A DNA stretch of 53,307 bases from Acidulodesulfobacterium sp021802425. Its GTDB lineage: Bacteria; SZUA-79; Acidulodesulfobacterales; Acidulodesulfobacteraceae. Positions within the stretch are counted from its first letter, which is position 1; every line of letters begins with the position of its first letter. The notes beneath the pieces were generated by a model, which ran no database searches, was not told the origin of the DNA, and saw only the letters and a list, made by a program, of their open reading frames with translations. Both the position numbers and the translations under genes were made by a program. Shown in pieces: positions 1 to 6,568 of this stretch. The stretch is from NCBI GenBank assembly GCA_021802425.1, contig JAJZXJ010000012.1, positions 1-53,307 on the forward strand, in the 5' to 3' direction.

Positions 1-2
1 AA

Positions 3-77
3 TGGAGCCGGCGATAGGAATCGAACCTACGACCCGCTGATTACGAATCAGCTGCTCTACCCCTGAGCCACGCCGGC
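3..77 (-). tRNA. tRNA-Thr (anticodon CGT)
   Basis: The minus strand folds as a complete cloverleaf. The acceptor stem is GCCGGCG/CGCCGGC, the anticodon arm is GCTGA-TTCGTAA-TCAGC with anticodon CGT (reads ACG, threonine), and the T arm contains GGTTCGATTCC. The 3' CCA is encoded. It lies 2 nt downstream of the 80-781 gene on the same strand and may be co-transcribed with it. Confidence 0.93.
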
Positions 78-79
78 GG

Positions 80-781
80 TTATATAACTCTTTTTGCATT
101 TTTAATAAAATTAAGCTTATCGGTTTTATCTTCTATTTCTTCTGCTAAACGGTTTATTAAGTTCTGGATGTTTTCAACATTAAAGTTATTGAAATCTTCG
201 TTTAATTCCTTAACTTTTTCATCAAAAAGCATTGCGGATATCGGGCCCAAGCTCGAGGAAAAAATATCTTTTATAGCATTTAATTTATCGATAGGTACTA
301 TTTTGAGAGTTTTAGTCTCGCCCCACTTTGTTTCACCCAGTAAGGAACTGAATATATCCTCATCCTGTGAACTAACTCTTTTTTCGTGTATATCGGTCAA
401 AGGTGTTGAGGAAAAACTTTCAATAGATTTATTGACTATTTTTATAAACTCGCTTTCAAGGTATGATGTCTCCATTTTAAGCAAGTTCACATTGGAATTT
501 TTCTGGCTTACGATAAAAATAAAACCGCTTCCAAATCCGTTTACGATAATATTTTGCTCTTGAAAATTAAGATATAATGATTGTATATCGATAGAAGAAA
601 TGGAATACGAAGCAAAAAGTTTGCTTATTTCCGATGAAATTTTATTAATCGCTTCGGGGGTAATATTTTCATCTTTCGAATCAAACCGTAAAACTTCGCC
701 GTCAAGCGACGATATTGCACAAGCTTCTACGCCGGAAATCTTGAGTATTTTATCGATTATACTTTTGTCCTTGTCATCCAT
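80..781 (-). CDS. Roadblock/LC7-type protein (hypothetical)
   Basis: This is a 233-residue soluble protein with no signal peptide or membrane helix. Residues about 10-115 resemble a Roadblock/LC7 fold: an opening 'ISGVEACAISSLDGEVL' strand-turn-strand, then a helix and a further strand region ending in FIFIVSQ. The C-terminal 75 residues, running from SSLGPISAMLFDEKVKEL to a charged helix around LINRLAEEI, resemble the small helical domain appended to Roadblock proteins in Geobacter-like bacteria. Roadblock proteins commonly serve as dimerisation partners or regulators of Ras-like GTPases such as MglA. No GTPase gene is adjacent, so the partner is unknown. It lies 48 nt downstream of a second Roadblock-type gene on the same strand, suggesting a two-gene operon. 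The fold assignment is by eye. Confidence 0.55.
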   Translation of the reverse strand: MDDKDKSIIDKILKISGVEACAISSLDGEVLRFDSKDENITPEAINKISSEISKLFASYSISSIDIQSLYLNFQEQNIIVNGFGSGFIFIVSQKNSNVNLLKMETSYLESEFIKIVNKSIESFSSTPLTDIHEKRVSSQDEDIFSSLLGETKWGETKTLKIVPIDKLNAIKDIFSSSLGPISAMLFDEKVKELNEDFNNFNVENIQNLINRLAEEIEDKTDKLNFIKNAKRVI

Positions 782-829
782 AAAAGTATATATGACCTAT
801 AAATTATACAATGTTGGCTATAACAGCCG

Positions 830-1516
830 CTATACATTTTCAAGTAATTTAACCGCTTCTATCTGGGTTTTAAGAGGTTGAACCGTTGGGGAAACCTTTA
901 TACTATACAATATGTTTTTATTATTAATAATTATCTTTTTATAATTGCCGGCCTCGCATACGGTACTTTTAAGATTTTTAAAATTTAATATGTCGCCCAA
1001 TTCTTTTGACTGGTTATATAAAAATATGGAATCGGCGGATTCAAAATCGGGGTCTTCGACATCTTTGGCATACAAAACCTCTCCGTCCAGCCTTACCGCC
1101 AAAATACCTTCTACCCCTGAAATCCTTGCCAGACCTTCGCTAATTTTAGCAACTAAGGCTGGATTTATTTCGGCTGCCGCGCTTAAATCTGAAACATCCT
1201 GACTTTCGACTATTAACGGTTCTTCTTCTTGATTAATACCTGCTTCGCTGATCAATTCAATAATTTCATCAAAAGATTTATCTAATGTATTTTCGGGGGC
1301 CGGCTCTCCGATACTGACCTGAATATTAATCTGCCCCTCTAAATCCTTTAATTCGCGAAAAGCATCTATATCTTCTTTGAGATCAAAAACTGCCTTTGTT
1401 ATCTTGCCCTCATTATAATATATTAACCCGCTTTTGTCTGCTATCTCAAATGAAAGTCTTATATTATCGAAACTATAAAACTGGTCCAATTGATATTTTA
1501 TATCTTCAAGTATCAT
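830..1516 (-). CDS. Two-domain Roadblock/LC7-type protein
   Basis: This is a 228-residue soluble protein. The N-terminal part (about 1-80) contains GLIYYNEGKITKAVFDLKEDIDAFRELKDLEG, a pattern like DUF4388-type 'short read-out' domains (a hydrophobic turn, GKI, then a helix). A linker rich in Asp, Glu and Ser follows. Residues about 130-225 form a Roadblock/LC7-like domain (ISGVEGILAVRLDGEVLYAKD, then IIINNKNILYSIKV). The opening motif is shared with the protein encoded just downstream, so the two may be diverged paralogues acting as a heterodimer. The signalling partner is unknown. The domain calls rest on pattern recognition only. Confidence 0.55.
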   Translation of the reverse strand: MILEDIKYQLDQFYSFDNIRLSFEIADKSGLIYYNEGKITKAVFDLKEDIDAFRELKDLEGQINIQVSIGEPAPENTLDKSFDEIIELISEAGINQEEEPLIVESQDVSDLSAAAEINPALVAKISEGLARISGVEGILAVRLDGEVLYAKDVEDPDFESADSIFLYNQSKELGDILNFKNLKSTVCEAGNYKKIIINNKNILYSIKVSPTVQPLKTQIEAVKLLENV

Positions 1517-1853
1517 TTTATTTTATTGAAAAAATATTAGTTAATAATAACAAAATTTAATCAAAATATTATTAATGTATTAAATATATATTTTTATCTA
1601 TTTATTATTTATAATAATATCAAAAAAAATTTACTTAAGCAAATAAATTCAATTCGATTTCGACTTAACCCCCGATTTAAAATGATAAAATAATAATTAA
1701 TTGCGGTATCGCAATTCACAAATGCTCAACATCGTTAAACATCTTATATCTTTATTTTAGAAAATGTCAATTGTAAATTTAATAATTTATTTAATATATT
1801 AAATAAATTATTAATGAAAAACCGTATAATAAAATGGGAAATGGGGATTAATT
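1517..1853. other. AT-rich intergenic stretch
   Basis: These 337 bases are very rich in A and T and show no credible gene. The only structure seen is a short inverted repeat, AATTGCG-GTAT-CGCAATT, at 1699-1716. On the minus strand it lies downstream of tRNA-Glu and is followed by an AT-rich run, so it could be a weak terminator for that tRNA. Confidence 0.5.
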
Positions 1854-1930
1854 TGGCGTCCCCAACGGGATTCGAACCCGTGTTGCCGCCGTGAAAGGGC
1901 GATGTCCTGGGCCGGCTAGACGATGGGGAC
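1854..1930 (-). tRNA. tRNA-Glu (anticodon TTC)
   Basis: The minus strand gives a full cloverleaf. The acceptor stem is GTCCCCA/TGGGGAC, the anticodon stem is TCGCC/GGCGG, the loop is CTTTCAC with anticodon TTC (glutamate), and the T arm contains GGTTCGAATCC. CCA is encoded. It sits 62 nt downstream of cheZ on the same strand. Confidence 0.95.
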
Positions 1931-1992
1931 AATAAATGATAAAGAAACACCATATTACCAGAAAGCTATAAAAAAAGCAAGGAAAAAATATA

Positions 1993-2559
1993 TTAAAACC
2001 CTAATTCGCTCAATATTGAATTTACATCGTTTTGGGCAATCTTCTGATTATCTAAGACTAAATCGTTTAATTTGCCGTATATTTCCTGTTTCCTTTCGAT
2101 GGTAAGCTCTTTAGCCTCAACCTCGGAATCGACCAACACCTTCAGGAGTTTTATCTTTGTTTCGTTCAAAGTGTTCTGTATCTTATAAAGTTTTTGTCCG
2201 GTTAAATCTTGAAATGAAAGGAGGGCTAACACATCCAGAATCTTGTCGATATTTTTTTTGTTAAGTTCTTTTAAATTGATCAGGCTTTCTTTAATTTTTT
2301 TTATGGGATTAAGGTCGATGAGGCTGCATAGATTTTTATCTATAACACCGGAGTTTTCGTTTATATCATCCAGTAGATTCATTATATTATTGGCGGCCTT
2401 TTCAGTCTCTTTAATAATATCCGAAATCCCGTCCTGCGCAAGCGGAATACTCTCGGAACTCTCTTTTACCGGTTTTTTTAAATCCCCGATTTTTTTTGTG
2501 GCATCGTCCACAACCCTTGCAAGATCTTTAAGTTCGGCCAACATATCGTCTATCGCCAT
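1993..2559 (-). CDS. cheZ: CheZ-family protein phosphatase
   Basis: This 188-residue, almost wholly helical protein carries the CheZ active-site signature LSFQDLTGQ at about 115-122. The Asp118-x3-Gln122 spacing equals that of the catalytic pair D143/Q147 in E. coli CheZ, where Gln positions the water that hydrolyses phospho-CheY. The long amphipathic helices before and after the motif fit the CheZ four-helix bundle. It acts in the cytoplasm to reset chemotaxis or motility response regulators. No other chemotaxis gene is in the window, so its CheY partner lies elsewhere. A CheZ-like phosphatase for a non-chemotaxis receiver protein is also possible. The C-terminal residues SILSELGF could be the CheY-docking peptide found at CheZ C-termini. 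Confidence 0.85.
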   Translation of the reverse strand: MAIDDMLAELKDLARVVDDATKKIGDLKKPVKESSESIPLAQDGISDIIKETEKAANNIMNLLDDINENSGVIDKNLCSLIDLNPIKKIKESLINLKELNKKNIDKILDVLALLSFQDLTGQKLYKIQNTLNETKIKLLKVLVDSEVEAKELTIERKQEIYGKLNDLVLDNQKIAQNDVNSILSELGF

Positions 2560-2740
2560 AATACCGCCCTGTTAATTTTTTATATATAACTTATATATAA
2601 GTTTAAAATATTAATATTTTTGATTTAAATATTAGATTGTAAATAAACGGCTTTATTATTTGAATTCTTTTAATTTATACAACAATTTATATTAAAAAAC
2701 AATTAATTTTTCACAACTCGGCGATTTTATTTTATATTGC

Positions 2741-3265
2741 CTACCGGATACTAAGAAGTTTGTCCGTAATTCCGTATAACGCCCCTTTTGAAATCTCGCC
2801 CACCCAGTGAAACATAATATACCCGCTTTTTGAGATAAAAAATGTTTGCGGTATTGCGTTCACGCCGCCATAATTACTTATTACGCTTGAGCTTGCATAT
2901 ACGACAGGATATGTCATATCGTAAAGTTTGGTAAAAGATTTAACTCCGGACACATTGTCGTTAACACTTATTCCGACCACAATCACTCCCTTTGATTTAT
3001 AAGACTTGTAAAAATTTTCGAGCATCGGTATTTCTGCCCTGCACGGCGGACACCATGTTGCCCAGAAATTAATTATAACCACATGACCCTTAAAACTGCT
3101 TAGTGAGAAATCGGTATAGCCTGAAACGGACGGATTAAGCGCCCTTAATGTAAAATCAGGGGCTTTTTCCGGTTTTGTATTTGCGCTTGCACTTGAAATG
3201 TAAACTAAACTAAAAAGCAAAAACAAAAAAACTATTATTTTAATTTTAGTCTTAACTTTACTCAT
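2741..3265 (-). CDS. TlpA-family periplasmic thioredoxin
   Basis: The protein has an N-terminal signal or anchor helix (KIIVFLFLLFSLVYISSASA) followed by a thioredoxin-like domain with the redox motif WATWCPPC and the cis-proline segment AIPQTFF. This is typical of exported TlpA/ResA-type oxidoreductases, which reduce disulfides or support cytochrome c maturation in the periplasm. I start the gene at the ATG at 3265 (174 residues), just before the signal sequence, with a GGGGGAG ribosome site about 10 nt upstream. An upstream in-frame ATG at 3358 also has a good GGAGG site, but would add 31 residues in front of the signal peptide encoded largely by a hairpin repeat. The substrate is not deducible. 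Confidence 0.85.
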   Translation of the reverse strand: MSKVKTKIKIIVFLFLLFSLVYISSASANTKPEKAPDFTLRALNPSVSGYTDFSLSSFKGHVVIINFWATWCPPCRAEIPMLENFYKSYKSKGVIVVGISVNDNVSGVKSFTKLYDMTYPVVYASSSVISNYGGVNAIPQTFFISKSGYIMFHWVGEISKGALYGITDKLLSIR

Positions 3266-3287
3266 ATGAGGTTGACTCCCCCACTCC

Positions 3288-3324
3288 GGCAAGCATAAAG
3301 CCTTTGGCTTTATAAACGCTTGCC
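3288..3324. repeat. Compound hairpin upstream of the TlpA gene
   Basis: A long inverted repeat: outer arms GGCAAGC/GCTTGCC (3288-3294 and 3318-3324) and inner arms ATAAAGCC/GGCTTTAT (3295-3302 and 3306-3313) with a 3-nt loop and a 4-nt bulge. It lies in the leader of the thioredoxin gene, between two possible start codons, so it is either an extragenic palindrome or a leader structure. Confidence 0.6.
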
Positions 3325-3422
3325 TGCATATCTGCGAACTGCCGAATTCCGTTTCCATTTAAGTCCTCCAAAAATAATTTTTTAAATTATAATCATACTT
3401 AAATATTTTTATTATTTATAAT

Positions 3423-3896
3423 CTATCTTCTGCTCTTGATTATTCTTTCAACCTCTCTTTTCTGCTCCTTTTCCTTTATGGATGCCCTCTTGTCGTAAAT
3501 CTTTTTTCCTTTGACAAGGGCTATTTCCACCTTTGCCCTGCCGCTTTTTAAATATATTTTTAACGGAATTATTGTAAGATTTTTTTCTTTTGTTTTGCCG
3601 TAAAGCCGCATAATCTCATTTTTATGTAACAGTAAAACACGCGTTCTAAGGGGGTCTTTATTTTCCCTTGCAGCCTTTTCATACGGGCTTATATGAACAT
3701 TTAAGAGAAGCGCCTCGCCGTTTTTTATTACGACATATCCGTCGGAAAGATTTACCTTTCCTGATTTTATGGATTTAATCTCCGGTCCATATAGCGCAAT
3801 ACCTGCCTCATATTTTTCTAAGATTTCATAAAGAAATGATGCCTTTCTATTGTCAGACAGGACTTTAATATTAGGTTTATTAGGTTGATGGGACAT
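3423..3896 (-). CDS. smpB: SsrA-binding protein SmpB
   Basis: This 157-residue protein matches SmpB throughout. It has the opening core NRKASFLYEILEKYEAGIAL-GPEIKSIKSGKVNLSDGYV, the central HISPYEKA and RTRVLLLHKNEI segments, the KIYLKSGRAKVEIALVKGKKIYDKR block, and a basic C-terminal tail ending in IIKSRR. SmpB binds the tRNA-like domain of tmRNA and mimics the anticodon arm during rescue of stalled ribosomes. Its own RNA partner, ssrA, is directly upstream on the same strand (80 nt between them), with no obvious terminator between, so the pair may be co-expressed. No strong ribosome binding site is seen before the ATG. Confidence 0.97.
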   Translation of the reverse strand: MSHQPNKPNIKVLSDNRKASFLYEILEKYEAGIALYGPEIKSIKSGKVNLSDGYVVIKNGEALLLNVHISPYEKAARENKDPLRTRVLLLHKNEIMRLYGKTKEKNLTIIPLKIYLKSGRAKVEIALVKGKKIYDKRASIKEKEQKREVERIIKSRR

Positions 3897-3976
3897 GGCT
3901 ATATGAATGATACAAAATTATTGAGAATGAGCTCCACCAAATCCCGTTTTGCCAAGGAGTTACGTGAAGGGAATAA

Positions 3977-4331
3977 TGGTGGAGGCGGCGGGAGTCGAAC
4001 CCGCGTCCGAAGATTTAACACTAAAGCATCTACATGTTTAGTTTATTCTTTAAATATGGCTTCAAAAAGCAAAGAATAAACAAAACCTCTTTTCAGCCAT
4101 CCTTTAAAGAGTTCGGTGTAAAAGTAAAGGAAACTTTTACACTATAACCTGCAGTTGTCGTCTTTGAATTTTGCAGGTGGAAATTTCAAAGACGTTAGCC
4201 GATTAAGCGGCTAATGCGTAATCGTAATTGTCTGCGATTATGTTTATGCTTCGAATGATTAACGAGCCCACAAAGCGTCCTCGACATGCAGCTCATAGCC
4301 TTAATATCACCGTCGAAACCGTTACGCCCCC
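3977..4331 (-). ncRNA. ssrA: Transfer-messenger RNA (tmRNA)
   Basis: The minus strand starts GGGGGCGTAACGG and ends with CGAC-TCCCGCCGCCTCCACCA, giving an acceptor stem GGGGGCG/CGCCTCC (one G-U) and an encoded CCA. The T arm is tRNA-like (GGGTTCGACTCCC). The internal tag reading frame is at 4203-4235: GCA GAC AAT TAC GAT TAC GCA TTA GCC GCT TAA, giving the proteolysis tag (A)ADNYDYALAA with the conserved ALAA end. The 355-nt length suits a standard one-piece tmRNA. It tags and releases stalled ribosomes together with SmpB, encoded next door. Confidence 0.96.
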
Positions 4332-4345
4332 ATATTCTGTTATTA

Positions 4346-4374
4346 ATTATACCATCCGGTATATTAATAGTCAA
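4346..4374 (-). promoter_or_regulatory. Sigma-70-type promoter of ssrA
   Basis: The minus strand reads TTGACT (4374-4369), a 17-nt spacer and TATAAT (4351-4346), a near-consensus promoter. The mature tmRNA 5' end begins 14 nt after the -10 box, leaving a short leader for RNase P to remove. Confidence 0.85.
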
Positions 4375-4469
4375 ATTCTTAATCCGCCGTATTTATTTTA
4401 ATTTTACCTGTAATATTATATAATTTATAAAATTATTTAATTAAAAAATAAACAGCGGGGCGGTAAAAG

Positions 4470-5228
4470 TTGAAAGAACTCTGGTACATAAAAAAAATTG
4501 CGGAACTCAAGCGGGTTTGCAAAATTGCTTTCGATAAAGACCTTATAGATACCCATAGCGGAAACATAAGCATGGGGATAGATAAAGACCTCTTAATTAC
4601 AAAAACGGGAAGGAGCCTGATTGATTTAAAGCCGCAAGATTTTACCGTTGCTCCCGTAATAAAACCGGAAAAAGAAGACGGTGGAAATGTTCCAGCCGCC
4701 GCAGGGGCAAAAATCCGTAAAACGGCGGGCGGCAAAGATGATAACAAGGATAATAATGATAACGGCGGCGCATCGTCGGAAATCGATATTCACCGATTTA
4801 TATTAAGAAGTTTCCCGAATTCGACGGTTTTTCATTCTCATCCCGTAAACGCAATCGCTTTAAGTTTAAGCCTTCATAAAAATACGGATAATAATAATAA
4901 AAAAGGGGACAGATTTAAATCTGTCCCCTTTTTTATTGAAAAACTTTATAAAAAATATCCGGAATTAGACGAAATAACACCTCTTGATTTTGAATCGGCT
5001 TATTTTTTTCCTAAAATATATGTTTTCCCGCTTGATTTTACCCTGGACATTAAAACAAAAAATTTAAGAATAGATTTTGAAGCAAAGGACATATTTAAAG
5101 AAAACGGAGTGTTTATGATAAAATCCCACGGCTCTTTCGCATGGGGCAAGACGCCGCTCGATGCTTTGAGGTGGACAATAATGCTTGAGGCTTCGGCGAA
5201 AATTATTTTAAAATGCTTATCTTTTTAG
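4470..5228 (+). CDS. Class II aldolase/adducin-family protein with inserted repeat
   Basis: This 252-residue protein has class II aldolase hallmarks: the phosphate-binding segments SGNISM (about 30) and TKTGRSL, the zinc ligand pair HSHP, and SHGSFAWG near the C-terminus. The family cleaves or epimerises sugar phosphates using a metal ion; the substrate here is unknown. Two segments look inserted: an Asp/Asn/Gly-rich low-complexity stretch at about 70-100, and residues 143-156, which are encoded exactly by a 42-bp perfect palindrome. The start used is TTG at 4470 with a GGGG upstream. The stop overlaps the convergent ABC gene by 12 nt. Activity may be impaired by the insertions. Confidence 0.75.
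   Translation: MKELWYIKKIAELKRVCKIAFDKDLIDTHSGNISMGIDKDLLITKTGRSLIDLKPQDFTVAPVIKPEKEDGGNVPAAAGAKIRKTAGGKDDNKDNNDNGGASSEIDIHRFILRSFPNSTVFHSHPVNAIALSLSLHKNTDNNNKKGDRFKSVPFFIEKLYKKYPELDEITPLDFESAYFFPKIYVFPLDFTLDIKTKNLRIDFEAKDIFKENGVFMIKSHGSFAWGKTPLDALRWTIMLEASAKIILKCLSF
4896..4937. repeat. 42-bp perfect palindrome inside a coding region
   Basis: The sequence is self-complementary over 42 bases with core GGGGACAGATTT/AAATCTGTCCCC flanked by A and T runs. It occupies exactly 14 codons of the class II aldolase gene without breaking the frame. The same core recurs at 27052-27085. It resembles REP-like palindromes linked to Y1/REP transposases. On the plus strand the final C run leads into six Ts, the form of an intrinsic terminator. 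Confidence 0.85.
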
Positions 5229-6035
5229 CGCCCTGCTAAGCTCCCTCATCCTATCTATTGCCGTTCCGGTTTCTTCTCTTATCCCTTTTCCCACAAGAGA
5301 TATAAAGACATCCGAAAGGGTTGGAATTTCGCCGGTCTTTGATTCGACTAATTTTTTTAACTCCGAAGGGGTGTCTATTGCTATAATCCTGCCGTTATCT
5401 ATTATAGCTATTTTGTCGCAGTTTTCGGCTTCCTCGATATAATGCGTTGTAAGAAATATGGTCGTTTGTTCTTCTTTTCTCAATTTATCTATAAACCCCC
5501 ACATATTTATCCTTGTTTGAATATCTAAGCCCGCAGTAGGCTCATCAAGAAATAGAACGGAGGGGGAATGCAGGAGTCCCCTTCCGACCTCGAGTCTTCT
5601 TTTCATTCCGCCGGACAACAACTTTACAGGCTTATCTTTATAATTATATAAATCTATAAAATTTAATATATAATCTATCCTGCCTTTAATGCGTTTTTTA
5701 TCCATACCGTAAAGTTTTGCATGAAAATTAAGATTTTCATAAGCGCTCAGGTCATTATCGAGGGTCGGGTCCTGAAATACAAGCCCTATGGATTTCCTTA
5801 CATCTTTTCTGTTTGTGAGGGTATTATAACCGTTTATATATGCAATGCCGCTTGTTTGACGGATTAAGGTGCACAATATCTTTATAGTGGTAGTTTTTCC
5901 GGCGCCGTTCGGCCCCAAAAAGGCAAAAAATTCGCCTTTATTTACGCTAAAAGATATATCATCCACGGCGGTTATATCCTTATATTTTTTGACTAAATGC
6001 TCGACCAGTATGGCAAATTCAAAATTAACCTGCAT
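5217..6035 (-). CDS. ABC transporter ATP-binding protein (DrrA type)
   Basis: This 272-residue ATPase has Walker A GPNGAGKTTT (about 39-48), Q-loop LVFQDPTLD, signature LSGGMKRRLE, Walker B VLFLDEPTAGLD, and an H-loop in FLTTHYIEEAE. The order and the C-terminal tail match the DrrA/ABC-2 group, which powers export of drugs, lipids or polysaccharides. No ABC-2 membrane subunit is adjacent on either side, so it is an orphan ATPase here. A good AGAGG ribosome site precedes the ATG. Its 3' end overlaps the convergent aldolase gene by 12 nt. Confidence 0.9.
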   Translation of the reverse strand: MQVNFEFAILVEHLVKKYKDITAVDDISFSVNKGEFFAFLGPNGAGKTTTIKILCTLIRQTSGIAYINGYNTLTNRKDVRKSIGLVFQDPTLDNDLSAYENLNFHAKLYGMDKKRIKGRIDYILNFIDLYNYKDKPVKLLSGGMKRRLEVGRGLLHSPSVLFLDEPTAGLDIQTRINMWGFIDKLRKEEQTTIFLTTHYIEEAENCDKIAIIDNGRIIAIDTPSELKKLVESKTGEIPTLSDVFISLVGKGIREETGTAIDRMRELSRALKR

Positions 6036-6189
6036 AACGACCTCTCGCTTTTAAACATGAAATTTATATTTTCTGGTTCACCTTTTATTGCGCATTATTG
6101 AATAATATTATAAAATATAACATTAGCATAGTAAAACATTAATTTCGCAAAAAAGTTCCGATTTAACGATTTAAAAATATTAAATTTTT

Positions 6190-6564
6190 ATGGAAAAAGA
6201 ATCTATAGTTCTTCTCGGGCATGGTTCAAGGAGAAGCGAAGCAAATAATATACTTAAAAGTATAGTAAAAATAATCAAGCCGAAGTTTCTTGGAATTAAT
6301 ATAGAATACGCCTTTTTAGAACTTGCGGAGCCTAATATCAGGGATATTATAGAAAAATTAGCCGCAAACCGCTATGATTCCATATATGTCATACCGTATT
6401 TTTTATATTCCGGAAACCATGTATCTAGAGATATTCCCGAGATATTAGGCGAGTATAGGGAAAAATACCCGGACATCAAGTTAAAATTAGGAGACTATCT
6501 TGGAATTGACGAAAGATTAGCGGAACTTGTAACGGAAAGAATCGAATCCATAAAATTAGCTTAA
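6190..6564 (+). CDS. cbiX: CbiX-family sirohydrochlorin chelatase
   Basis: This 124-residue single-domain protein fits the short CbiX form. It has the N-terminal metal-binding LLGHGSRRSEAN, then FLELAEPNI, and the second histidine region PYFLYSGNHVSRDIPEIL. Such small chelatases insert Co2+ (for cobalamin) or Fe2+ (for siroheme) into sirohydrochlorin. In an organism with Apr/Qmo sulfur metabolism, siroheme for dissimilatory sulfite reductase is a plausible use, but sequence alone does not decide the metal. It is 4 nt upstream of a radical SAM gene and probably co-transcribed. Confidence 0.85.
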   Translation: MEKESIVLLGHGSRRSEANNILKSIVKIIKPKFLGINIEYAFLELAEPNIRDIIEKLAANRYDSIYVIPYFLYSGNHVSRDIPEILGEYREKYPDIKLKLGDYLGIDERLAELVTERIESIKLA

Positions 6565-6568
6565 GCAG

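Noticed and set aside
1744..1953. 69-residue minus-strand frame
   Set aside because: It runs across the tRNA-Glu gene and an AT-rich spacer, with low-complexity Asn/Leu-rich sequence and no ribosome site.
3885..4079. 64-residue plus-strand frame
   Set aside because: It lies over the start of smpB and the antisense strand of tmRNA; the residues follow the tRNA-like T arm, so it is an artefact.
4896..4937. CRISPR-type repeat or phage attachment site
   Set aside because: There is no repeat-spacer array or integrase nearby. The element is a single palindrome with dispersed copies, fitting a REP-like element better.
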